From assembly GCA_034440615.1 (NCBI GenBank), contig JAOTOM010004617.1, forward strand, positions 62,001-126,000: a stretch of DNA of 64,000 bases, read 5' to 3'. The notes below the pieces were generated by a model. The model searched no databases and was not told the DNA's origin. It worked only from the letters and a program-made list of their open reading frames with translations. The DNA comes from Ashinkailepas kermadecensis (lineage: Eukaryota; Arthropoda; Thecostraca; Neolepadidae). This document shows positions 47,294-56,439 of this stretch, one piece after another (the stretch's first letter is position 1; every line of letters begins with the position of its first letter). Both the position numbers and the translations under genes were made by a program.

Positions 47294-47645
47294 GCACCCC
47301 CAATTTTAAGTCCCCAAGTTAAGGTAAGTGGCTCAGAGCTAGTACAAAGCTGAAATGATAGTGTGCAAAGCTTAAGTTTTTAAACTTCTCCAAAATAATT
47401 CACCATAAACAAAACAGTGCTTACTCCTGGCTAGTCTTGCGTCACGATCGCCACGGCCCGGGACACGTCCGCACCGTACGCCAATCAGGACACGAATGAC
47501 AGGTTGGTTGGCACGAGGAAAAGATGGTGGTGCCCGGGCTCCACCAAAAGTGCAGGGAACTCCATCCCTGATTGGCGGATGGTAGGCTGGTTTGGGGAGG
47601 CGTGTGGCCACTATTGTGTAAGCGATGGCCTCGTCTCCGCCGCAG

Positions 47646-47807
47646 GAGACGAGTGGTCTAGGGGTAAGATGCTCGTCTCACAATCGAAAGGTTGTGGGTT
47701 CGAGTCTCACCTGTCGCTACTCTTCGCCCGCGACCAATCGGCGTGAGAGATTGGCGACGCTACATGACTCAACGGTCGACGTGTCGTAAAAACCAATAAC
47801 CAACCAA
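47646..47807 (+). mobile_element. tRNA-derived SINE family A, copy 2
   Basis: Near-identical to 34903-35070, with the same head, body and CCAATAACCAACCAA tail. The 5' border is at GGAGACGAGTGG. Confidence 0.9.
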
Positions 47808-47914
47808 TCGTCTCCGCCGTATTGACTCGAATTCGAGACGGTGGAATCCAAGTCCACCAGCAACGGCGACTGAGGAACGCCAATCGTAGCCTGACCTGGC
47901 CTGAATGGGTGAGG

Positions 47915-48055
47915 TAGCTCAGTCTGTAGAGGGCTGAGTCCTGATTGCGGGGTCATGGGTTCGAATCCCACGGCCAGTGACACGGCAAAGTTGAGCGGCG
48001 ACAGACGCGGCGCCGCCCAGGCAACCGGCAGTAGAGTGCGTCGTGACTCACCCAA
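47915..48055 (+). mobile_element. tRNA-headed SINE-like element (third type)
   Basis: GGTAGCTCAGTCTGTAGAGG and GGGTTCGAATCCCA give A- and B-box-like promoters. The acceptor stem does not pair, so it is not a true tRNA. A GC-rich body of about 70 bp follows. Confidence 0.6.
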
Positions 48056-48317
48056 GTGCCCTGTTTGGTTTGCTTTGACCCAGAGCGAAACAATTCAGCA
48101 GTAAGCTAGGTGTGTGACGTGTACGCCTATTGTCTGCCGTAAGCTAGGCTGGGACTACGCAAGCTTGGCTAGTGTTGTGTGGCGCAGTGGCGAAGTCTAG
48201 GTAGCAGCCACAGCGTCACACAACACTACATTAATCAAACGTACCCAGCTGAACATAATCTGGAATGCCGGTATTACGCAACCAACATCGCCATTGTGCC
48301 CTGCATTGTGCCCGTCC

Positions 48318-48545
48318 TCGCGCCACGGACCATGACCTCACGCCACGGACCATGACCTAACACCACGGACCATGGCCTAACACCACGGACCATGGCCTAA
48401 CACCACGAACCATGACCTAACACCACGGACCATGACCTAACACCACGGACCATGACCTAACACCACGGACCATGACCTAACACCACGGACCATAACCTAA
48501 CACCACGGACCATGACCTAACACCACGGACCAGGAACTCCCCACA
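48318..48545. repeat. 20-bp minisatellite, about 11 copies
   Basis: Unit CACCACGGACCATGACCTAA with single-base variants. Confidence 0.96.
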
Positions 48546-48699
48546 CCATGGACCTCGACCTTCCCACGAGAGGCTGCCGATAGCTGATATCCGGTATTGT
48601 TGTGCTTAACATTTCAGCAATGACTATGTCTTGGAAGAGAATTTGTCCCAACACGCGATGTCTCCTCGGAGCCGTTTACCTGGCAGAGTCCCGGTCTGC

Positions 48700-48930
48700 G
48701 GCACAAATGAGCTTGGCGACAGCCATAGGTCTCCAGTCTTAGCTGGACGACAGTCAGGAGTCGCCAGTCTTAGCTGGGTGACAGCCATAAGTCGCCAGTC
48801 TTAGCTGGACGACAATGGGCGCTAAATGATCACAATTTTGGTCGAGGCGCCCTAAAACTCAAATAACTAACTAATTAGCTGGACGACAGCCAGGAGTCGC
48901 CAGTCTTAGCTGGACGACAGTCGGCGATCG
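48700..48930. repeat. ~31-bp minisatellite interrupted by a SINE tail module
   Basis: Unit AGTCGCCAGTCTTAGCTGGA + CGACAGCCAGG. The run is broken at 48817-48874 by the 60-bp SINE tail module and resumes at TTAGCTGGACGACAG. Confidence 0.88.
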
Positions 48931-49067
48931 CCAGTGTTTGCCTCTGAAAAACAGATGGCCAAACATTGTCCGATATATAAAAGTGACTCGTCCACAAGTG
49001 ATCTATTGCGCTCTGCACCAAATAATTGGTGCGCGCCACGATATTGCGCCACAGTGGAACGCCAACC

Positions 49068-49172
49068 AGTACGCCATGGTATGGCGCCAACTTATACACC
49101 ACGGTATGGCGTCAACTTGTACGCCATGGTATGGCGCCAACTTGTACGCCATGGTATGGCGCCAACTTGTAA
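49068..49172. repeat. 25-bp minisatellite, 4 copies
   Basis: Unit ACGCCATGGTATGGCGCCAA + CTTGT, with palindromic words CCATGG and GGCGCC. Confidence 0.95.
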
Positions 49173-49274
49173 TGTGTTTGTGGGACAACGGGGGGGGGGG
49201 AGGGACTATCGCCGGAACTGATTGACTCGTTGGCCAGACGTTGGCTGCAGTTGGGCTTGTGGGGTGCTGAAGCT

Positions 49275-49605
49275 GCTGTCGTTATCCAGTCTCCTCTCTC
49301 CCCCAGGCTCTAGTCGTTATCCGGTCTCCTCTCTCCCCCAGGCTCCTGTCGTTATCCGGTGTCCTGTCTCCTCAAGGCTCCTGTCGTTATCCGGTCTCCT
49401 CTCTCCTCCAAGCTCCTGTCGTTATCCAGTCTCCTCTCTCCCCCAGGCTCTAGTCGTTATCCAGTCTCCTCTCTCCCCCAGGCTCTAGTCGTTATCCAGT
49501 CTCCTCTCTCCCCCAGGCTCTAGTCGTTATCCAGTCTCCTCTCTCCTCCAGGCTCCTGTCGTTATCCGGTCTCCTCTCTCCTCCAGGCTCCTGTCGTTAT
49601 CCTTT
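49275..49605. repeat. 35-bp minisatellite with 3' splice-site-like cores, about 9 copies
   Basis: Unit GTCTCCTCTCTCCCCCAGGC + TCTAGTCGTTATCCA. Each unit has about 15 pyrimidines followed by CAG|G, close to the consensus 3' splice site. It lies about 1.4 kb upstream of exon 4. Confidence 0.93.
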
Positions 49606-50299
49606 TCAGCCACTTTCGTCCGTCGTGGACCGGCCGTTGTAGCTGCATGACCGATGCGCCCGAAAGCGCCAGACTGGCCGACAGAGTGGGGAACTTACTT
49701 TCCGGGTTGGGAGTCGGAGTGCATACCGATTTCTTCCGGAGTACATTTTCATGGACATTATTTTTTTATGCATGGAATCTGTTTACCAGTAACCGACCGG
49801 AAAAAACTAAATCAGTACCTACATAATATGCATCAGTAATATCATTCTCATTTTGGGTCAAATCAAATGCCAAAACATACAAACAAAGAAGTGAACAATG
49901 GATGGCACCGCCCGGCAGTGGCCCGTAATAATCGGCACTGTTTCGTTTCTTATAACTCACAGGATAAATGCGTTTTCCTTTCACTGTTGGTCTCAGTACA
50001 AGGCTAGCCATATGAAAAACAAACAAAAATACTTCACACTTCACCCTCAGCTCAGAGCGCATACCTACCTACGCAGCCAATTTCCCACGCAATACGAACG
50101 CAACTCCGCTACCGCACACGCCACAGTTGGATGTGATCAAAGCAAAGGATCAGTCGAGGTCTTGTGTTTACTGTTAACTTGTGTGGACCCTGTTAACCAT
50201 GTGTTCAAAGTTGCTAATGGTTATGACGTCATATACAAAATACCTTGCATTGATTGGTTCACAGACAGATTTCAGAACAGAAAACGCTAACGCAGCCAA

Positions 50300-50520
50300 T
50301 TCTGATCGGTGGCCTCCGGGACTCCGGAGAACGTCTCTTAAAACTGTCAAAGTTTCCCACCATAGGGTGGGAGGAACGCAAGTATTCCGAGACGCGGCTC
50401 CAGAGCCGGAGAACAGTGTTCTAAGTGCGCATGCGCATCATCCTGCAAGTTGCTGTTGGCGCGTTGTTGTCGGCAATTCCGGTGGTTGAGATTGATGGAG
50501 TGTGTGAAGATATGGTCCGG
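50300..50520. promoter_or_regulatory. Promoter-like GC-rich segment with NRF-1-type palindrome
   Basis: Within an otherwise AT-rich part of intron 3, this segment carries TGCGCATGCGCA at 50426-50437, the canonical NRF-1/EWG binding palindrome. No TATA box or downstream first exon was identified, so promoter function is speculative. Confidence 0.25.
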
Positions 50521-51011
50521 ATGCTGACTGCTAAAAAAAGTGATTAGTTTGAGTGGTGACCGTAAGTGGAATAACCAGCGTTTTTTTTGGGTATCGTTCT
50601 GTTTGTTTTTATTGATATCTTTGTTCCCACATTTGTGTCTGAGTACATGTAAAGCCCATCCTATCCAGTATGAACCTGGAGTGCAAAAATGTTTTCAGAG
50701 ATAAAATCTCTTCAGAAGTGCCTTAATTCCCAACCTGCTGGCCGGTGTGTTGTGAGTTGACCCCCGGACGAGTGGGGTCATCGAAAGGCGAAAGGGGATG
50801 GGGGTGCATCAGTTGCCCTGTCGTGGTCTGCTGTCTCATCTTCGCTCCTCTACCCTCATCTGTGACGTGCACCGTCTGTAACTGGCCTGAACCGAGCCTA
50901 TCCATGGCGCATTATGTCGCTTCAGAAGAGCCGATGGATGTGCTAGTGAGCTCCCGTTATGACCTGGCGTGCCCTGATCTGCTCTGATCTGACCTGAACG
51001 GCATCTGGCAG

Positions 51012-51146
51012 GAGGAGCTGAAGGCGGTGCTGGAGGGCTCGTGCAATCTGATCCCGATCCACGTGATTGCCGAGGAGTGCGACACGCTGGTGGACGACTT
51101 CATCCCCGAGCTGGTGGAGGTGCTCGCCTCCGAGATGAACCCGCAG
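51012..51146 (+). CDS. PSAP: Prosaposin exon 4: middle of Saposin B domain 1
   Basis: Acceptor TCTGGCAG, donor CCGCAG|GTGAGC, phase 0 at both ends, 45 codons. It reads EELKAVLEGSCNLIPIHVIA, then EECDTLVDDFIPELVEVLAS, then EMNPQ. It supplies Cys114 and Cys126 of the six-cysteine pattern, with the typical saposin spacing LExxCNLIP and ECDTLVDxFxPELVEVL. The first intronic bases repeat the exonic word GAGCTGGTGGAGGTGCT about 40 bp downstream. Confidence 0.96.
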
Positions 51147-51435
51147 GTGAGCTGGTGGAGGTGCTGCCGGTCCGTCCCCCAGTCTGTTGGGACCGACACA
51201 CACCGGGCAGCCTTCTATGGGACAGTGAGGAAAGTCGGCCTCTGGTGGGATTTCCTTGTTTGCCGCCGTGGCTGTACCGCTGGGTCCCCTCCCCTTGTCC
51301 AGCGTCTTGCTGTTCGTCCGGCGTCCATAATGTCGCGTTGTGCTGGCGAAAAACGTCGTGTTCGATTGGACGAGACGTGATGCGATGTGGTGACTCGGCA
51401 TCAGCGACGAGCTCGTGGCTGGCGACATTTTTGCT
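51147..51435 (+). other. Prosaposin intron 4, left part
   Basis: Starts GTGAGC and includes a copy of an exon 4 word (51149-51165). No exon recognised. Confidence 0.6.
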
Positions 51436-51642
51436 GCGATGTGGCGGTATTTGCAGAGAAGTGGCGGTATTTGCAGAGATGTGGCGGTATTTCCAGAGAT
51501 GTGGCGGTATTTCCAGAGATGTGGCGGTATTTCCAGATATGTGGCGGTATTTCCAGATATGTGGCGGTATTTCCAGATATGTGGCGGTATTTCCAGATAT
51601 GTGGCGGTATTTCCAGAGATGTGGCGGAATTTCCGGAGGCGG
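51436..51642. repeat. 20-bp minisatellite, about 10 copies
   Basis: Unit GTGGCGGTATTTCCAGAGAT and its CAGATAT variant, clean. Confidence 0.96.
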
Positions 51643-51942
51643 AGGCCATCAGACGACCTCGGTTCGACTTGAAACTCCCGGAGTCATAGTCGCGTGACTG
51701 TTGTCTGTGGCTTGTCGGACGCTTGTGATAATTTGGTGACTGACACATTACGCGGGAAACTGTCATCGTTTTCATGTAATCATCTGATCAAGTATGATTT
51801 ATAAAAAACAAAAGAAAAGAACATGTATGATCAGAATAGTCGAATCTGTCAAAGCCGAGTCGAACCAGAGCCTGGTAGGAGTGTGAGTCGAGTTGGTCGG
51901 GGAACATGGTGTATATGAAACGGCGGCGATGTTTACGGTCTT

Positions 51943-52145
51943 CGTGTGGCAGCGGAGCGTGCTCTTATACTGGGGCCGGCACCGCTCAGGCTGGTGCCGG
52001 ACAGTTTTTGTGCCGTGGTGTGTCTGGTAGTCGGGTGGAAGGGGAGGGGGGTGCTCTTATACCGGGGCTGACACTGCCCAGGCTGGTGCCGGACAGTTTT
52101 TGTGCCGTGGTGTGTCTGGTTGTTTGGTAGTCGGATGGAAGGGGG
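51943..52145. repeat. Large (~95-110 bp) imperfect tandem duplication
   Basis: GTGCTCTTATACTGGGGCCG, then CAGGCTGGTGCCGGACAGTT, then TTTGTGCCGTGGTGTGTCTG recur with a short insertion. Confidence 0.88.
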
Positions 52146-52397
52146 GGCGTGCCAGAACTTGGACAAAGTTTGACACCGGTATAACTTTACTTCTCACTTA
52201 CATATACACCCAGTGGCTGTCTCAAAGTTGGAGGTGGAGCCATTTTGAAGTCCATTTGTTCCGTGCAACGCTCATATTAACTAATACAGTGCCATGCAGG
52301 GTCAGTATTAATTCGTCCAAAGTTTGAGGACACTGCCCCCCCCCGCCAGTTTCCGCGCCCTGGTGTGCACCCCATCGTGTTATAGCGAGGCCATGGT

Positions 52398-54719
52398 CAC
52401 GGAGTGTCAGGTGACCTGACATGCACGTCTGTCTGCCACGTGGAGTGTCAGGTGACCCGACATGCACGTCTGTCTGCCACGTGGAGTGTCAGGTGACCTG
52501 ACATGCACGTCTGTCTGCCACGTGGAGTGTCAGGTGACCCGACATGCACGTCTGTCTGTCACGTGGAGTGTCAGGTGACCCGACATGCACGTCTGTCTGT
52601 CACGTGGAGTGTCAGGTGACCCGACATGCACGTCTGTCTGCCACGTGGAGTGTCAGGTGACCTGACGTGCACGTCTGTCTGCCACGTGGAGTGTCAGGTG
52701 ACCCGACATGCACGTCTGTCTGCCACGTGGAGTGTCAGGTGACCTGACGTGCACGTCTGTCTGTCACGTGGAGTGTCAGGTGACCCGACATGCACGTCTG
52801 TCTGTCACGTGGAGTGTCAGGTGACCCGACATGCACGTCTGTCTGCCACGTGGAGTGTCAGGTGACCTGACGTGCACGTCTGTCTGCCACGTGGAGTGTC
52901 AGGTGACCCGACATGCACGTCTGTCTGTCAGGTGGAGTGTCAGGTGACCCGACATGCACGTCTGTCTGCCACGTGGAGTGTCAGGTGACCTGACGTGCAC
53001 GTCTGTCTGTCACGTGGAGTGTCAGGTGACCCGACATGCACGTCTGTCTGTCAGGTGGAGTGTCAGGTGACCCGACATGCACGTCTGTCTGCCAGGTGAT
53101 GTGTCAGGTGACCCGACATGCACGTCTGTCTGCCACGTGGGAGTGTCAGGTGACCTGACGTGCACGTCTGTCTGTCATGTGGAGTGTCAGGTGACCCGAC
53201 ATGCACGTCTGTCTGCCAGGTGGTGTGTCAGGTGACCCGACATGCACGTCTGTCTGCCAGGTGGAGTGTCAGGTGACCCGACGTGCACGTCTGTCTGCAC
53301 GTCTGTCTGCCAGGTCTGTCTGGTGGAGTGTCAGGTGACCCGACATGCACGTCTGTCTGTCAGGTGGAGTGTCAGGTGACCCGACATGCACGTCTGTCTG
53401 TCACGTGGAGTGTCAGGTGACCCGACATGCACGTCTGTCTGCCAGGTGGAGTGTCAGGTGACCTGACGTGCACGTCTGTCTGTCACGTGGAGTGTCAGGT
53501 GACCCGACATGCACGTCTGTCTGCCAGGTGGAGTGTCAGGTGACCTGACGTGCACGTCTGTCTGTCAGGTGGAGTGTCAGGTGACCCGACATGCACGTCT
53601 GTCTGCCAGGTGGAGTGTCAGGTGACCTGACGTGCACGTCTGTCTGTCACGTGGAGTGTCAGGTGACCTGACGTGCACGTCTGTCTGCCAGGTGGAGTGT
53701 CAGGTGACCCGACATGCACGTCTGTCTGTCAGGTGGAGTGTCAGGTGACCCGACATGCACGTCTGTCTGTCAGGTGGAGTGTCAGGTGACCCGACATGCA
53801 CGTCTGTCTGCCAGGTGGAGTGTCAGGTGACCTGACGTGCACGTCTGTCTGCCAGGTGGTGTGTCAGGTGACCTGACGTGCACGTCTGTCTGCCAGGTGG
53901 TGTGTCAGGTGACCTGACGTGCACGTCTGTCTGCCAGGTGGTGTGTCAGGTGACCTGACGTGCACGTCTGTCTGCCAGGTGGTGTGTCAGGTGACCTGAC
54001 GTGCACGTCTGTCTGCCAGGTGGAGTGTCAGGTGACCTGACGTGCACGTCTGTCTGCCAGGTGGTGTGTCAGGTGACCTGACGTGCACGTCTGTCTGTCA
54101 GGTGGTGTGTCAGGTGACCTGACGTGCACGTCTGTCTGCCAGGTGGTGTGTCAGGTGACCTGACGTGCACGTCTGTCTGCCAGGTGGTGTGTCAGGTGAC
54201 CTGACGTGCACGTCTGTCTGCCAGGTGGTGTGTCAGGTGACCTGACGTGCACGTCTGTCTGCCAGGTGGTGTGTCAGGTGACCTGACGTGCACGTCTGTC
54301 TGTCAGGTGGAGTGTCAGGTGACCTGACGTGCACGTCTGTCTGCCAGGTGGTGTGTCAGGTGACCTGACGTGCACGTCTGTCTGTCAGGTGGTGTGTCAG
54401 GTGACCTGACGTGTTGCACGTCTGTCTGTCAGGTGGAGTGTCAGGTGACCTGACGTGCACGTCTGTCTGCCAGGTGGTGTGTCAGGTGACCTGACGTGCA
54501 CGTCTGTCTGCCAGGTGGTGTGTCAGGTGACCTGACGTGCACGTCTGTCTGCCAGGTGGTGTGTCAGGTGACCTGACGTGCACGTCTGTCTGTCAGGTGG
54601 AGTGTCAGGTGACCTGACGTGCACGTCTGTCTGCCAGGTGGTGTGTCAGGTGACCTGACGTGCACGTCTGTCTGCCAGGTGGTGTGTCAGGTGACCTGAC
54701 GTGCACGTCTGTCTGCCAG
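52398..54719. repeat. 41-bp minisatellite (~56 copies) running into prosaposin exon 5
   Basis: Unit GTGGTGTGTCAGGTGACCTG + ACGTGCACGTCTGTCTGCCAG. Left copies tend to read CCACGTGGAGTGTCAGGTGA with CCCGACATG, and right copies CCAGGTGGTGTGTCAGGTGA with CCTGACGTG, a directional gradient. The last copy's CTGTCTGCCAG is the true splice acceptor of exon 5, and its GTGGTGTGTCAGGTG is the start of exon 5. The exon bases that follow still resemble the repeat (GTGGCCGGACTTTGCA versus GTGACCTGACGTGCA), so the array appears to derive from the intron/exon boundary itself. Confidence 0.95.
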
Positions 54720-54791
54720 GTGGTGTGTCAGGTGGCCGGACTTTGCAACTCGGCGCGCGTCGACAAACTTCTGGAGGACGCCGGCTCCCAG
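54720..54791 (+). CDS. PSAP: Prosaposin exon 5: end of Saposin B domain 1 and linker
   Basis: 24 codons, phase 0 at both ends, donor TCCCAG|GTGAGT. Reads VVCQVAGLCNSARVDKLLED then AGSQ, supplying Cys151 and Cys157, the last pair of the six-cysteine SapB pattern (compare the EVCxxLxLC closing motif of saposins). The start was chosen because CCAG|GTGGTGTGT keeps the conserved VC and phase 0. The acceptor lies in the last unit of the 41-bp array, with many near-identical AG candidates upstream. Confidence 0.92.
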
Positions 54792-54810
54792 GTGAGTATG
54801 GCCGCTGTAT

Positions 54811-54860
54811 GACCAACGCAGTCGATGCGCCCTTAAGCCCAAATATCCAACCAACCAACC
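54811..54860 (+). mobile_element. SINE tail module, 20 bp after the exon 5 donor
   Basis: GACCAACGCAGTCGATGCGC then CCTTAAGCCC and a (CCAA)n tail, matching the module at 34411-34470. Confidence 0.7.
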
Positions 54861-54955
54861 AGGTGAGGACATTTTGGACGGACATGGCATGGTGCGGCGT
54901 GCGATAAGCTTCGAGGCAATGTGTGTCGCGAGGTGCTGTCCCCGGCGGGGAATAG

Positions 54956-55122
54956 GGGACGAGTGGTCTAGGGGTAAGTTGCCCGTCTCGCAATCGAAAG
55001 CTTGTGCGTTCGAGTCTCGTCTGTCGCTACTATTCGCTCGCGGCCAATCGGCGTGAGAGATTGGCGACGCTGCATGACTCGACGGTCGATGTGGCGTAAA
55101 AACCAATAACCAACCAACCAAC
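54956..55122 (+). mobile_element. tRNA-derived SINE family A, copy 3
   Basis: Same structure as 34903-35070 but more diverged in the head (TAAGTTGCCCGTCTCGCAAT). Tail CCAATAACCAACCAACCAAC. Confidence 0.9.
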
Positions 55123-55920
55123 CCAGCAGGGAATATATGGACAAGCTGTCATCTTGCGAGAATTCTGCGCGCACAATATTAATCATAACATTTAAAATAC
55201 AAGCATTAAATACATACATGCATTAAAATGCCACTAATTATCCTCGCAACCGCAACATTATTGTTCCACCATTCTTCATTCCATTCCATCCTTTCCGAAC
55301 TCGCATGGTATCCCGTCCTTCGCTCGTATCACGGGCAGGAGGGCCGGGCTGCTTGGCCTCGGGCGGTCACGTGACCTTGACACATACGGGTCGGTGCGTG
55401 GCACGGGGTCAGTCAGAGTCGGCTGCGAGACGCGAGCGGGAGTGCTATGTGCTACGTGCGCGCGCGGTACGAATGCTCGATCTAACGCATAACTACAACT
55501 ACAACTACTACCAGCAATCTACAACTTACCGGTGCTATGGGCGCACAATAGCTCTGGCATTAAGAGTGGACTAATATTCACAGAGCGCTGTGGAACTGCC
55601 TGAACTCGTCTAAAGGTAAGCCCGGCCTCCGTGATTGCCCATTGCCATTGTGTTTCCCCGTGTTCATTACCTGCTACTGCCTATTGCATAATACCTTACT
55701 CGCCTATTAATTTCCTGGACTAATCCGACACGAAAACAAATAATTTCTTACGGACACAATTCATCTTCAACGCCAACGATATCATACATATTTGTGTAGG
55801 GTTCACGAAATAATTCGTACAATCTTCAGAGATGACAGCTTGTTCGAAGCCGACGGGATCTCACCAGACCGCTTTTCCGGTTCCTACGTTCCACACAGAG
55901 TAGGTGATATCTGGCTCTAA
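55123..55920. other. Intron 5 sequence, no feature recognised
   Basis: A short (AACTAC)n run near 55490-55510 and otherwise unique sequence. Confidence 0.4.
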
Positions 55921-55925
55921 ATCAG

Positions 55926-56128
55926 CGTACATGCCAGGCCGGGTGTCTGCTGAGCCAATCGGCATACATGCCGGGACGGGTGTCTGCTGAGCCAATCGGC
56001 ATACATGCCGGGACGGGTGTCTGCTGAGCCAATCGGCATACATGCCGGGACGGGTGTCTGCTGAGCCAATCGGCATACATGCCGGGACGGGTGTCTGCGA
56101 GCCAAACGGCATACATGCCGGGATGGGC
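55926..56128. repeat. 37-bp minisatellite, about 5 copies
   Basis: Unit CATACATGCCGGGACGGGTG + TCTGCTGAGCCAATCGG, highly homogeneous. Confidence 0.95.
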
Positions 56129-56309
56129 TGGACCACACGGGTGGCAAGAGTCTTCCGCAGAGCGCATAATAATGCGAGGACGGTGTGGGAAATGCCTCGC
56201 CTCTCACCGAAGGTGCCAAGCTTGATTATGCACACGGTTGTCGGAGTATCAAATTACTTCTTTAAATGGGTGTGCAGTCGTGGGAAAATCCCACAATCGA
56301 CCGGGTTAC

Positions 56310-56439
56310 GGAGTCGCAGCCCGCGGCCCACGGACGTGAGAGGTTGGCGATGCGACATCACCTAGCGGTTGAATGCGTGGCAAAACAATCCACGTTGGTC
56401 GAGGCGCCCTGAAACTCAAATAACTAATCAACTAACTAA
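56310..56439 (+). mobile_element. SINE 3' portion (body + tail)
   Basis: CGCGGCCCACGGACGTGAGA, then GGTTGGCGATGCGACATCAC, then TTGGTCGAGGCGCCCTGAAA and an (AACTA) tail. It combines the GTGAGAGRTTGGCGA word of family A with the GCGGCCCA word of family B and the common tail, so the families share modules. Confidence 0.7.

Larger units (their letters stand above)
41149..47300 (-). mobile_element. LINE (non-LTR retrotransposon), antisense in prosaposin intron 3
   Basis: On the minus strand the order is ORF1 (47293-46478), a long spacer, then ORF2 endonuclease plus reverse transcriptase (44739-41744), then a 3' region ending at a 19-bp T-run on the + strand (41149-41167), which is a poly-A tail in element orientation. 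Domain order and motifs fit the CR1/Jockey-like group of LINEs. The exact 5' end and target-site duplications were not determined. Confidence 0.85.
35237..51011 (+). other. Prosaposin intron 3 (15.8 kb)
   Basis: GTAGGC...TGGCAG. A very large intron holding an antisense LINE, SINE copies, a palindrome and at least ten tandem arrays, annotated separately. No additional saposin exon was recognised, and exons 3 and 4 join within one SapB domain, so none is expected. Confidence 0.8.

Noticed and set aside
47915..47985. Functional tRNA gene
   Set aside because: A/B boxes match, but acceptor and anticodon stems are poorly paired, with a SINE-like body downstream.
52398..54719. CRISPR array
   Set aside because: Units are contiguous with no unique spacers, in a eukaryotic intron; it is a minisatellite.
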